DNA of 10,623 nt, taken from JANLTP01 sp031363055 (GTDB lineage Bacteria > Pseudomonadota > Gammaproteobacteria > Burkholderiales > Burkholderiaceae_E). The stretch spans positions 1 to 10,623 of the forward strand of contig JANLTP010000142.1 in assembly GCA_031363055.1 (NCBI GenBank), written 5' to 3'. Positions 1 to 6,933 of the stretch are shown here, in pieces. Position 1 is the stretch's first letter. Each line of letters opens with the position of its first letter. A program made the translations under genes and the position numbers. Below the pieces are notes generated by a model. The model was given only the letters and a program-made list of their open reading frames with translations, was not told where the DNA came from and did not search any database.

Positions 1-224
1 AGTCGCCGATGTTCACCGATACCTACACCCGAATGCGCGCCACCGGTAATACCCAGGAGCGCGCCAAACTGGTCGGCGACCTGCAGCGTATGTTGGCCAG
101 TGATGTCGCCAACGTGTTTTTGTATCAGCCGCAATGGATCACTGTCTCAAACAGCAAACTGAAGGGGCTTTGGAAAGACATGCCGCTATTCGTCAACGAC
201 GTTTCGGTGTTGAGCTGGCAATAG
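1..224 (+). CDS. Extracellular solute-binding protein, family 5 (peptide/dipeptide ABC transporter type), C-terminal fragment
   Basis: This is the 3' end of a gene that enters from the left. The frame is open from position 3 and stops at TAG 222-224, leaving about 73 residues. The tail has an amphipathic helix (residues reading QERAKLVGDLQRML), then a strand containing LYQPQWITV and the ending KGLWKDMPLFVNDVSVLSWQ. This pattern matches the C-terminus of DppA/OppA-like periplasmic binding proteins, where the last helix and strand pack back on the N-terminal lobe. Such proteins deliver peptides or other small solutes to an inner-membrane ABC permease. The substrate cannot be told from this piece, and the permease genes are not visible. 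The last 32 bases overlap the end of the opposing histidine phosphatase gene, so no intrinsic terminator fits between them. The internal ATG at 9 is not a plausible start. The family call is by recognition of the tail only. Confidence 0.7.
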   Translation, partial: SPMFTDTYTRMRATGNTQERAKLVGDLQRMLASDVANVFLYQPQWITVSNSKLKGLWKDMPLFVNDVSVLSWQ

Positions 225-825
225 CGCAGTGCGCGTCGTCGCCCCACACCGTGATCCGGATGTCGTCGTCCTCGACCGTGAGTCGGTTGATACCGGTATT
301 CGGTATGGCGCATAGTCTCGGCCCGTCGAGCGAAAATCCCTTGGCGTGCCGGTATAGCATGTCGAGCACACCACCGTGTGCGACCAGCAACAGACGCTGG
401 CCTTGATGATGTTCGGCCAGACCGAACACCGTCGACAGAATCCGAGCCGAGAACTGCCGAACCGACTCGCCGCCGGGCACTGAAAAATCGGCCTGAAACA
501 GTAGCCAACTTTCCCAAAGTTCAGGCGATTCCTGCTGCACCGATGCCAGCGTCCGGCCCTCAAGTTCGCCGAAATGCTGCTCTCGTAGACCGATCACCGG
601 ATTGATGGTCAGCGATAACTGGCGGGCTAGCGGTTCGGCGGTTTGTTGCGTGCGCAGAAGGTCGCTGGCGTAGATCACATCGAACGGCTCACCAGCGAGT
701 CGCTGTGCGAGCCGTTGCGCCTGTCGCAGTCCGTGCTCGTTCAGTGCGACATCGATTTGTCCCTGAAAGCTGCCGACGCGATTCAGATCGGTTTCGCCGT
801 GGCGGATGACGATCAACTCGGTCAT
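193..825 (-). CDS. Histidine phosphatase family protein (phosphoglycerate mutase-like, GpmB/CobC type)
   Basis: A complete 210-residue member of the histidine phosphatase superfamily. The RHG signature with the catalytic His is at residues 8-10 (RHGET). It is followed by an S-D-L-x-R-T-Q-Q-T-A motif, the E-x-x-F-G-E-L-E-G segment, and the second active-site His in VAHGG. These enzymes form a phosphohistidine intermediate and remove phosphate from small metabolites, sugars or proteins. The real substrate is not predictable from sequence, so a GpmB or CobC name would be a guess. I chose ATG 825 as start because it overlaps the ftsY stop by one base (TGATG). A TTG one codon upstream at 828 is also possible. 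The stop TGA at 193-195 puts the last ten codons inside the solute-binding protein gene on the other strand. Transcription is probably by readthrough from ftsY. Confidence 0.88.
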   Translation of the reverse strand: MTELIVIRHGETDLNRVGSFQGQIDVALNEHGLRQAQRLAQRLAGEPFDVIYASDLLRTQQTAEPLARQLSLTINPVIGLREQHFGELEGRTLASVQQESPELWESWLLFQADFSVPGGESVRQFSARILSTVFGLAEHHQGQRLLLVAHGGVLDMLYRHAKGFSLDGPRLCAIPNTGINRLTVEDDDIRITVWGDDAHCAIASSTPKRR

Positions 826-1970
826 CAATGTTCGTCCAACAAGGCATCGGCGAATTCGGTTGAAGAGAACGCCTCGAGATCGTCAATGCTTTCGCCGACA
901 CCAATGAAGTACACCGGTATCGGTTTGTCGCGGCGCAGATGCGCCAGACCGAGCAAGGCGCCGCCCTTGGCGGTACCGTCCAGTTTGGTGACGATGAGCC
1001 CGGTCAGACCGACCGCTTCATCAAAGGCCTTGACTTGATTGAGCATGTTCTGGCCGGTATTGCCATCCAGCACCAGCAACACCTCATGCGGGGCGTTCGG
1101 CAACGCTTTGGCAATCGATCGCTTGATCTTCTTGAGCTCTTCCATGAGATTGGTCTGGGTCGGCAGGCGACCCGCCGTGTCGATCAGCACGACCCCTGTG
1201 CCGCGCGCCACGCCAGCGGTGACTGCATCAAACGCCACCGCGCCCGGATCGCCGCCGTGTTGCGCAATAACCTGGACGTCGTTGCGCGCGCCCCAGGTCG
1301 CCAATTGCTCGCGCGCGGCTGCTCTGAAGGTATCGCCAGCGGCCAGCAAAATCGATTTGCCGGCATGCTGCAGGTGATACGTGAGTTTGCCGATGGACGT
1401 TGTTTTGCCAGCACCGTTGACGCCGGCGATCATCATGACCAGCGGCGTGGCCCGGTCAATATCAATCGGCGCCTCAAGTGTTTTGAGATGGCCCGCGATA
1501 ATGTCGCGCAGGGCGCGTTTGACTTGCTGGCCATCGGTGAGGCGCTGCTCATTCACGGCAGTGCGCAGTTGCGCCAGAATGCGCTGGGAAGCGTCGAATC
1601 CGGCATCGCTGGTCAGCAGCGCAGTTTCGAGATCTTCGTAAAGTTGCTCATCGATCTTGATCAGGCCAAACATGCCGGCCAGGTTGGTGCGGGTCTTGCT
1701 CAAGCCTTGCCGCAGCTTGGCGACCCAGGATTTTCGAGGTGCCGGTTCTACCGCCGCAGCGCTCGTACCGCTGGCAGCGGCGTTCGAAGTTTGAACCGGG
1801 TCTGACGGCTGTTCGGTATAAACATCTGCGGCCGGCGGCACCTCCGATTCGCGGCTTAGCTCCGCTTCGATGGCCGGAAGTCCCGGACTATCACGAACAG
1901 CCGCCACCGCGTCGATCGGGGCAGGCGCTGGTGGCTCAACCGGCTTTTTCCGGCGTAGAAATCCGAACAT
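825..1970 (-). CDS. ftsY: Signal recognition particle receptor FtsY
   Basis: FtsY is the membrane-associated SRP receptor GTPase. It docks Ffh-ribosome complexes so that inner-membrane proteins insert co-translationally through SecYEG. The 381-residue protein starts with a basic patch (FLRRKK, residues 4-9), followed by a low-complexity Pro/Ala/Glu-rich A region to about residue 78. The helical N domain spans roughly 80-165 and the G domain follows. GTPase motifs are all present: P-loop GVNGAGKT at 183-190, DTFRAAA at 213-219, DTAGR at 264-268, TKLD at 328-331 and GVGE at 357-360. The shorter, less acidic A region than in E. coli FtsY is common in other proteobacteria. ATG 1970 is supported because the basic start is typical of the family. 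The gene is divergent from the M16 peptidase genes and translationally coupled to the histidine phosphatase. The call is secure. Confidence 0.98.
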   Translation of the reverse strand: MFGFLRRKKPVEPPAPAPIDAVAAVRDSPGLPAIEAELSRESEVPPAADVYTEQPSDPVQTSNAAASGTSAAAVEPAPRKSWVAKLRQGLSKTRTNLAGMFGLIKIDEQLYEDLETALLTSDAGFDASQRILAQLRTAVNEQRLTDGQQVKRALRDIIAGHLKTLEAPIDIDRATPLVMMIAGVNGAGKTTSIGKLTYHLQHAGKSILLAAGDTFRAAAREQLATWGARNDVQVIAQHGGDPGAVAFDAVTAGVARGTGVVLIDTAGRLPTQTNLMEELKKIKRSIAKALPNAPHEVLLVLDGNTGQNMLNQVKAFDEAVGLTGLIVTKLDGTAKGGALLGLAHLRRDKPIPVYFIGVGESIDDLEAFSSTEFADALLDEH

Positions 1971-2044
1971 GATGCGTGTCTTACTCTCAAATGCTGGCGG
2001 GGGATGTGACCGATACTTGGGTGTTGCGGCTAAACTCGCGGCTG
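1971..2044. promoter_or_regulatory. Divergent ftsY / M16 peptidase intergenic region
   Basis: This gap must hold the promoters for ftsY (leftward) and the six-gene operon (rightward). On the plus strand the hexamer TAAACT at 2031-2036 resembles a -10 box, with GTGACC at 2006-2011 as a poor -35 at 19-bp spacing. I see no strong consensus promoter in either direction. A GTG at 1976 keeps the M16 frame open across the whole gap, but it lies only 6 bases from the ftsY start, which argues against its use. Confidence 0.3.
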
Positions 2045-3514
2045 ATGGGCGCAGTCGCGTTTGTCCAACCTCCAGATCATCACAAACTCAAATTGTCTCA
2101 GATTAATCGCCGACCCTTGCGCTCCGCCTTATTTCCGCCCTCGCTGGCCGCACTTGCGCTTGCCTGCTTGCTGTCAACCCCAGTCATCGCACAGCAAAAT
2201 GCCGATGTCAGCATCGTCGAGCGCACGCTTGCCAACGGACTGAAATTGATCGTCAAGGAGGACAATCGGGCGCCGACCGTGGTTCATATGGTCTGGTATC
2301 GCGCTGGCTCGATTGATGAGGTCAATGGCAAGACTGGCGTTGCCCATGCGCTCGAACACCTGATGTTCAAAGGGACCAAGACGATCGCGCAAGGGGAGTT
2401 TTCCAAGCGGGTGGCGCAATTCGGAGGGCGCGAGAACGCCTTCACTAACCGCGACTACACCGGTTATTTTCAACAGATACCGAAGAAGAACCTGTCTGAA
2501 GTCATGACTTTTGAAGCCGACCGGATGAGCAATCTGGTGCTAACGCGCGAGGAGTTCGCAAAGGAAATCAAGGTGGTCATGGAAGAGCGGCGCTTGCGTA
2601 CTGAGGACCAGGCCAATGCGCTGGTATACGAAGCCTTGCAGGCCAATGCCTTTGTCGCGTCGCCACAGCGCGCACCGGTGATTGGCTGGATGAACGACTT
2701 GCAAGCGATGACGGTAGAGGACGCGATCGAATGGTATGGGCAATGGTACGCACCGAACAACGCGATCGTGGTCGTGGTCGGTGATGTCAAGGCCGACGAA
2801 GTATTGCGAGTCGCCGAGCGCACCTACGGCATGGCTGCCCAGCGGGCTTTGCCGCCGCGCAAGCCGCAACTTGAGCCACCCCAAAAAGGCATCAAGCGCG
2901 TCGCCGTCAAGGCACCTGCCGAAAACCCGTATGTCATTCTCGGCTTTCATGTGCCGAAGCTACAGAGCATTGATTCGCCGGATCGCGAGCCGTACGCGCT
3001 CGAAGTGCTCGCTGCGGTCCTCGATGCTGATGAGAATGGCCGTCTGACTCGCGAACTGGTCAGAGCCAGCACGCGGCTGGCGGATAGCGCGGGTGCCAGC
3101 TACGATATGACGCTGCGCGGGCAGGCGCTGTTTTTGTTGGACGGTACGCCGGCCGAGGGCAAGACCAGCGCCGAGCTTGAGCAAGCACTGCGGGCGCAAA
3201 TCCGGAAAATCGTCGACGATGGCGTGCTCGATTCGGAATTGCGGCGCGTCAAGACGCAATATGTGGCCAGTCAGGTGTACAAACGCGATTCGGTCATGGG
3301 GCAGGCCATGGAGCTCGCAAGTCTGGAGATTGTCGGGTTTTCTCATCGCGACGCCGATCGCATACTCGAAAATATTCGCACGGTGACGGCGGCTGAAGTG
3401 CAGGCGGTGGCAGCGAAATATTTTGGCGATGATGCGCTGACGGTCGTCAATCTCTTGCCGCAGCCCTTGAGTGCTAAACCGCCTGCGCCGGCCAACCCGA
3501 ATCTGAGGCACTGA
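2045..3514 (+). CDS. M16 family zinc metallopeptidase, catalytic subunit (exported)
   Basis: A periplasmic M16B-type zinc peptidase related to the mitochondrial processing peptidase beta subunit. The inverted zinc motif HALEH begins 47 residues after a predicted signal-peptide cleavage site (STPVIA, then QQ). The third ligand is expected in the EERR stretch about 75 residues later, as in active members. A second, catalytically silent M16 gene follows with a one-base TGATG overlap, so the two probably form a heterodimer. Substrates are unknown, though related enzymes degrade peptides. The start is uncertain. ATG 2045 is the only ATG in the open stretch, but it gives an unusually long basic region before the hydrophobic core. 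TTG 2093 or TTG 2117 would give a normal signal peptide, and GTG 1976 is the extreme upstream option. None has a good ribosome binding site. The function call is solid; the first ~16-24 codons are not. Confidence 0.9.
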   Translation: MGAVAFVQPPDHHKLKLSQINRRPLRSALFPPSLAALALACLLSTPVIAQQNADVSIVERTLANGLKLIVKEDNRAPTVVHMVWYRAGSIDEVNGKTGVAHALEHLMFKGTKTIAQGEFSKRVAQFGGRENAFTNRDYTGYFQQIPKKNLSEVMTFEADRMSNLVLTREEFAKEIKVVMEERRLRTEDQANALVYEALQANAFVASPQRAPVIGWMNDLQAMTVEDAIEWYGQWYAPNNAIVVVVGDVKADEVLRVAERTYGMAAQRALPPRKPQLEPPQKGIKRVAVKAPAENPYVILGFHVPKLQSIDSPDREPYALEVLAAVLDADENGRLTRELVRASTRLADSAGASYDMTLRGQALFLLDGTPAEGKTSAELEQALRAQIRKIVDDGVLDSELRRVKTQYVASQVYKRDSVMGQAMELASLEIVGFSHRDADRILENIRTVTAAEVQAVAAKYFGDDALTVVNLLPQPLSAKPPAPANPNLRH

Positions 3515-4884
3515 TGAGAATCCTGTCCATTCGGATCGTTTCGGAATCGCTCGAGGCCTTGCTGGCCGCAGTCTTGCTGTCGGCATTCTCACTGTTCAGC
3601 GCACCCGCCTGGGCGCAGGACGGATTGCGTATTGAACAATGGAGCACCCCGACGGGCGCGCGCGTCCTGTTCGTGCGCTCACCGAGCATCCCAATGCTCG
3701 ATATCAACGTCGATTTCGATGCCGGTTCGCGTTTTGATCCGCCCCAGAAGGCTGGCCTGGCATCGATGACGGTCGCCTTGATGGCCAAGGGAATTTCGCC
3801 GACCGGTGGCAAGGCGATGAACGAGAGCGAGATTGCCGAAGCCTATGCGAGCTTGGGCGCACAACGCGGCGGTGGTGCATCGGACGATCGCAGCTCGATT
3901 TCCTTGCGTACGCTGACCAGTCAGGCGGAACTGGACGCAGCCATCGAGCTGACCGCCAACACGATGGCCTATCCCGATTTTCCGGCCGCCGTCGTGAGCC
4001 GCGAGAAGGAGCGCGTTCTGTCCGGCCTGAAGGAAGCGGAAAGCAAGCCTGAGACCATTGTCAGCCGCACCTTCAATCAGTTGGCGTTTGGCAAACATCC
4101 TTATGGTGTTGATGCCAGCTCCGCCAGTATTGCCGGGATTGATCGCCAAGACATGGCGACTTTTCATCGGCAATATTTTCGGGCTGAGCGCGCAGTCGTT
4201 GCGATGATCGGTGCCTTGAGTCGACCGCAAGCCGAGGCGATTGCCGAACGGCTGACGCGAGCACTGCCGAAGACGGGCGCCGCGCCGACGGCGATGGTGT
4301 TTGAGCCAATCACCCGACCCTTGCAGTCGATCGATCGGCGCATCGAACATCCGGCCAGCCAGAGTCATATCTTGATCGGCGCTCCGGCGATTGCCCGTGG
4401 CGATCCGGATTTTTTCCCGCTGCTGGTCGGCAACTACGTGTTGGGCGGCGGCGGCTTTGTCTCGCGGCTCTACAACGAGGTGCGCGAGCAGCGCGGATTG
4501 GCGTACAGCGTCTACTCGGGCTTCGCGCCGGCACGCGATCCCGGCGCCTTCACCATTGGCTTGCAGACTCAGCGAGAGAAGACCGCAGAGTCTTTGCAGG
4601 TCGTGCGTGACACACTGCAAAAGTTTCTGCGCGACGGTCCAACTCCGGACGAGTTGGCGGCGGCGAAATCCAATATGGTGGGCGGCTTTCCGTTACGGAT
4701 CGACTCGAACCGCAAGATTCTCGATAACCTGGCTGTGATCGGATTTTTTCGTTTGCCGATCGATTATCTCGATACCTGGACGAGCAAGGTTGAATCGGTC
4801 ACGCTCGAATCGGTGCGTGCGGCGTTTGCCCGGCATGTCTCGCTTGACCGATTGATCACCGTTGTGGTGGGCGCTGGTTCTTGA
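3514..4884 (+). CDS. M16 family peptidase-like protein, non-catalytic partner (exported)
   Basis: A 456-residue M16 protein that lacks the zinc site. Where the upstream gene has HALEH, this one has S-M-T-V-A (residues 84-88), so it cannot bind zinc in the usual way. It keeps the C-terminal R/Y segment (R327, Y331 and Y334 in RGLAYSVYSG), which in M16 pairs helps hold the substrate. This is the division of labour known for MPP alpha/beta and for bacterial M16B heterodimers such as the Sphingomonas Sph2681/Sph2682 pair. A signal peptide is clear: a hydrophobic stretch at residues 15-30 ending APAWAQD, with cleavage probably after AWA. The ATG at 3514 overlaps the upstream stop by one base, and the stop overlaps the rsmD TTG by 4 bases. 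I infer that the two M16 proteins act as one periplasmic enzyme. Family assignment is confident and substrate unknown. Confidence 0.93.
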   Translation: MRILSIRIVSESLEALLAAVLLSAFSLFSAPAWAQDGLRIEQWSTPTGARVLFVRSPSIPMLDINVDFDAGSRFDPPQKAGLASMTVALMAKGISPTGGKAMNESEIAEAYASLGAQRGGGASDDRSSISLRTLTSQAELDAAIELTANTMAYPDFPAAVVSREKERVLSGLKEAESKPETIVSRTFNQLAFGKHPYGVDASSASIAGIDRQDMATFHRQYFRAERAVVAMIGALSRPQAEAIAERLTRALPKTGAAPTAMVFEPITRPLQSIDRRIEHPASQSHILIGAPAIARGDPDFFPLLVGNYVLGGGGFVSRLYNEVREQRGLAYSVYSGFAPARDPGAFTIGLQTQREKTAESLQVVRDTLQKFLRDGPTPDELAAAKSNMVGGFPLRIDSNRKILDNLAVIGFFRLPIDYLDTWTSKVESVTLESVRAAFARHVSLDRLITVVVGAGS

Positions 4885-5531
4885 AGCGCTCTCGCAAGCC
4901 GGCCATCGGCAATGCGGTCCGCCCGAGGGGCACGGCTTCGTACAATGCGCCTGCGCACACCGTGCGGATCATCGGCGGACAGTGGAAGCGAACGCCGATC
5001 ACGGTCATTGATCACCCGGGATTGCGGCCAACCCCCGATCGGGTTCGCGAAACCCTGTTCAACTGGATCGGCCCGGCGGTCTTGGGCAGCAAGGTTCTGG
5101 ATCTGTTTGCCGGCACCGGTGCACTCGGTTTTGAGGCCGCTTCTCGCGGCGCGGCTTCGGTGACGCTGGTCGAGCGTGACGCCCGGGTCATACAGGGAAT
5201 TCAAAGTCTCAAGGATCGCCTGCAGGCCGACATGATTATCGTGCAACAGAGCGACGCGCAAACGGCGCTCGATCAGGCACAATGGCAAAATCAACGCTTT
5301 GATCTGGTCCTGTTGGATCCGCCTTTTGGCGAAGGCTGGCACGAAAAAATTCTGGTCAGGTTGGCTGCAGTGTTGGCCGGCACGGCGCGAATTTACATCG
5401 AGGCTGAATCCGCCATCGAATGCGATCAAGTGCAGGCATGGCTGCCCGGCCATGTACTGACGAGCGTCAGGTCGGATCGGGCCGGACAGGTTTACTATCA
5501 TCTTTTTTGCGTCGAACAGAGGCATACATGA
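4881..5531 (+). CDS. rsmD: 16S rRNA (guanine(966)-N(2))-methyltransferase RsmD
   Basis: RsmD uses S-adenosylmethionine to methylate N2 of G966 in 16S rRNA on the assembling 30S subunit. The 216-residue protein has the family N-terminal RIIGGQWKRTPI block (29-40), then GLRPTPDRVRETLFNW (47-62). The SAM-binding loop DLFAGTGALG is at 74-83 and the catalytic DPPF motif at 146-149, in the order seen in E. coli RsmD (198 residues). The TTG start at 4881 is inferred from the 4-base TTGA overlap with the M16 stop. The only useful alternative is GTG 4962, which would remove 27 residues and start directly at the conserved block. A short basic N-terminal extension is normal in the family, so the longer form is preferred. 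It overlaps coaD by 4 bases (ATGA), a common rsmD-coaD arrangement. Confidence 0.96.
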   Translation: MKRSRKPAIGNAVRPRGTASYNAPAHTVRIIGGQWKRTPITVIDHPGLRPTPDRVRETLFNWIGPAVLGSKVLDLFAGTGALGFEAASRGAASVTLVERDARVIQGIQSLKDRLQADMIIVQQSDAQTALDQAQWQNQRFDLVLLDPPFGEGWHEKILVRLAAVLAGTARIYIEAESAIECDQVQAWLPGHVLTSVRSDRAGQVYYHLFCVEQRHT

Positions 5532-6106
5532 CACTGGCCGTCTACCCCGGAACGTTTGATCCGCTGACTCACGGACATGAAGATATTGTTCGTCGCGCCT
5601 GCAAATTGTTCGACAAGGTCATCCTGGCGGTAGCCGACAGCAATGCCAAAAAGCCGATTTTCAACATTGAAGAGCGGGTACTGATCGCGCGTGAGGTATT
5701 CAATAATCATCCGAAGGTGTCGGTGGTGCGATTCGCCGGCCTGCTGGTTAACTTCGTGCGCGACAACAAGGCTGACGTGGTGGTGCGTGGCCTGCGTGCA
5801 GTGACCGACTTTGAGTACGAGTTCCAGTTGGCCGGCATGAATCGGCATCTGATGCCGGAGATCGAAACCATTTTCATGACACCCACTGATCAATACCAGT
5901 TTGTCTCGGGTACTCTGGTGCGGGAGATCGCCGTGCTGGGCGGTGACGTAAGCAAGTTCGTGGCACCCAACGTCGAGGACTGGATGAAACGCAAGCTCGC
6001 TCAACTCGGTGCGCCACCCAAGCGTCGTTCATCCGACAAAACGTCATCCGACAAGACTGCACCCGACAAGACTGCACCCGACAATACATCCTCCGAGAAG
6101 ACTTGA
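5528..6106 (+). CDS. coaD: Phosphopantetheine adenylyltransferase CoaD with a repetitive C-terminal tail
   Basis: CoaD transfers AMP from ATP to 4'-phosphopantetheine, giving dephospho-CoA in the penultimate step of coenzyme A synthesis. The nucleotidyltransferase signature THGH is at residues 14-17 after the PGTFDP loop. RGLRAVTDFEYE and the SGTLVREIA segment (equivalent to ISSTxVRE) are also present. Family enzymes are usually about 160-170 residues; this one is 192. The excess is a five-copy pentapeptide repeat of the type [SA][SP]-D/E-K/N-T, residues 168-192, following a basic PPKRR linker. ATG 5528 is the right start because the PGTFDP block begins 6 residues later and it makes an ATGA overlap with rsmD. 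An in-frame extension up to 5420 lies within rsmD and is not credible. The enzyme call is secure; a role for the tail is unknown. Confidence 0.97.
   Translation: MTLAVYPGTFDPLTHGHEDIVRRACKLFDKVILAVADSNAKKPIFNIEERVLIAREVFNNHPKVSVVRFAGLLVNFVRDNKADVVVRGLRAVTDFEYEFQLAGMNRHLMPEIETIFMTPTDQYQFVSGTLVREIAVLGGDVSKFVAPNVEDWMKRKLAQLGAPPKRRSSDKTSSDKTAPDKTAPDNTSSEKT
6029..6103 (+). repeat. Five tandem 15-bp repeats encoding the CoaD tail
   Basis: Five direct 15-base units run in phase with the coaD codons: 6029-6043, 6044-6058, 6059-6073, 6074-6088 and 6089-6103. They encode SSDKT, SSDKT, APDKT, APDNT and SSEKT, then the stop. Adjacent units differ at few positions; the strongest identity is between units 3 and 4. 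The 15-bp unit keeps the frame, so copy number can change by slippage without breaking the gene. Confidence 0.9.
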
Positions 6107-6122
6107 AGGTCGCGCTGCAGAC

Positions 6123-6446
6123 ATGGCACTGATCATCACCGACGAATGCATCAACTGTGATGTCTGCGAGCCCGAGTGCCCGAACAGCGCCATTTTCATG
6201 GGCGCGGAGATTTATCAGATTGACCCCCTGAAATGTACTGAATGTGTGGGGCATTTTGATGAACCGCAATGTCAGCAGGTTTGTCCTGTGGCCTGTATTC
6301 CGTTCGATCCGGCGTGGCGCGAAACGACGGAGCAATTGACGCAAAAATATCAGCGCTTGCAGGCAACGCTGAATACACCGACAACACTGAATTCAATTGC
6401 AATGCCTAATTCACAGGCCCGGGAGCCTGTCGGAATCAAGAGGTAA
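6123..6446 (+). CDS. YfhL family 4Fe-4S dicluster ferredoxin (Allochromatium type)
   Basis: A small electron carrier with two [4Fe-4S] clusters. The first set is C9-x2-C12-x2-C15-x3-C19-P. The second is C38-x2-C41-x8-C50-x3-C54-P, with a further Cys at 58. The eight-residue insertion in the second CxxC...C motif and the helical C-terminal part (about residues 62-80) are the marks of the Allochromatium vinosum/YfhL ferredoxins, which have unusually low-potential clusters. E. coli YfhL is 86 residues; this protein is 107, with a polar, probably disordered tail after about residue 83. ATG 6123 starts right at the conserved MALIITDECINC block. An upstream in-frame ATG at 6009 would read through the CoaD repeats in another frame and is rejected. 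It sits 16 bases after coaD, a pairing often seen in betaproteobacteria. Its redox partner is not indicated here. Confidence 0.94.
   Translation: MALIITDECINCDVCEPECPNSAIFMGAEIYQIDPLKCTECVGHFDEPQCQQVCPVACIPFDPAWRETTEQLTQKYQRLQATLNTPTTLNSIAMPNSQAREPVGIKR
6413..6430 (+). other. Small inverted repeat at the end of the ferredoxin gene
   Basis: ACAGGC (6413-6418) and GCCTGT (6425-6430) are perfect inverted repeats around a CCGGGA loop, inside the last codons of the ferredoxin gene and 24 bases before the sixA-like ATG. No T-run follows, so it is not a standard terminator. It could modestly affect translation or RNA processing at this junction, or be chance. Confidence 0.3.
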
Positions 6447-6453
6447 TTCGACC

Positions 6454-6933
6454 ATGATCGAGCTCATACTCTGGCGCCATGCCGATGCCGAAGAAGGCTG
6501 GCCTGACTTGAAGCGTCGGCTGACTCCGCACGGCGTTGAGCAGGCCCGACAGACCGCGGCCTGGCTCAAACCGCGCTTGCCTAAAGCGGTCTGGTTGTTG
6601 TGCAGTCCGGCCGATCGGGCGCGTCAAACAGCTTCCGCCTTGAGCGACGATATCCGGATCGACGATCGTTTGATGCCAGGGGCCAGCGTCAAGGATTACG
6701 CAGCCGCTGTCGAATGGCCGGATGGACCGCAGGGCTGCCCGAGTGCGCTGATCTTAGTTGGGCATCAACCGATCCTGGGGGCCTTGGCAGCCCGTTTATT
6801 GACCGGGCAAGACTACGGCTGGACGGTTCAGAAAAGCGCGCTGTGGTGGTTCAGCGCCAGTGATCCCGAGTCACGCGGGGACACCGTGCTGAAGGCAGTG
6901 ATGTCGCCAACGTTGCTGGGCGTTTCAAATTAA
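6454..6933 (+). CDS. sixA: SixA-like phosphohistidine phosphatase (histidine phosphatase family)
   Basis: A 159-residue minimal histidine phosphatase. The catalytic motif is RHADAE (R8, H9), followed by SPADRARQTA at 51-60 and the second active-site His in VGHQP (H104). The short length, the Ala in place of Gly after the catalytic His and the VGHxP form match the SixA branch, which dephosphorylates phosphohistidine on proteins (ArcB and the nitrogen PTS protein NPr in E. coli). Substrate here is inferred only from family, and neither partner is in the window. A ribosome binding site-like AGAGG lies at 6439-6443, ten bases before ATG 6454. The gene ends the plus-strand operon, and its TAA stop (6931-6933) overlaps the opposing iclR stop by three bases in TTAA. 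This is the second histidine phosphatase in the window; the two belong to different branches. Confidence 0.85.
   Translation: MIELILWRHADAEEGWPDLKRRLTPHGVEQARQTAAWLKPRLPKAVWLLCSPADRARQTASALSDDIRIDDRLMPGASVKDYAAAVEWPDGPQGCPSALILVGHQPILGALAARLLTGQDYGWTVQKSALWWFSASDPESRGDTVLKAVMSPTLLGVSN

Noticed and set aside
939..1805. Long open frame opposite ftsY (288 codons, plus strand)
   Set aside because: It is the complement of a clearly real GTPase gene, has no recognisable domain and no ribosome binding site; it is a by-product of GC-rich codon use.
3679..4620. Long open frame opposite the second M16 gene (313 codons, minus strand)
   Set aside because: Arg/His/Ala-rich translation without any family motif, entirely within a real gene; treated as a shadow.
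5420..5527. N-terminal extension of coaD into rsmD
   Set aside because: CoaD homologues start just before PGTFDP, and ATG 5528 gives the standard start with an ATGA overlap.
4764..5534. Long open frame opposite rsmD (256 codons, minus strand)
   Set aside because: It covers the rsmD gene on the wrong strand and spans the M16/rsmD and rsmD/coaD junctions, with no motif of its own.
6009..6122. N-terminal extension of the ferredoxin through the repeat region (HPTRL-type repeats)
   Set aside because: The translation simply reads the coaD repeats in another frame, while the ferredoxin fold starts exactly at ATG 6123.
6413..6430. Hairpin as a transcription terminator after the ferredoxin gene
   Set aside because: The stem is only six base pairs, lies within the coding sequence and has no T-run; kept only as a low-confidence structural feature.
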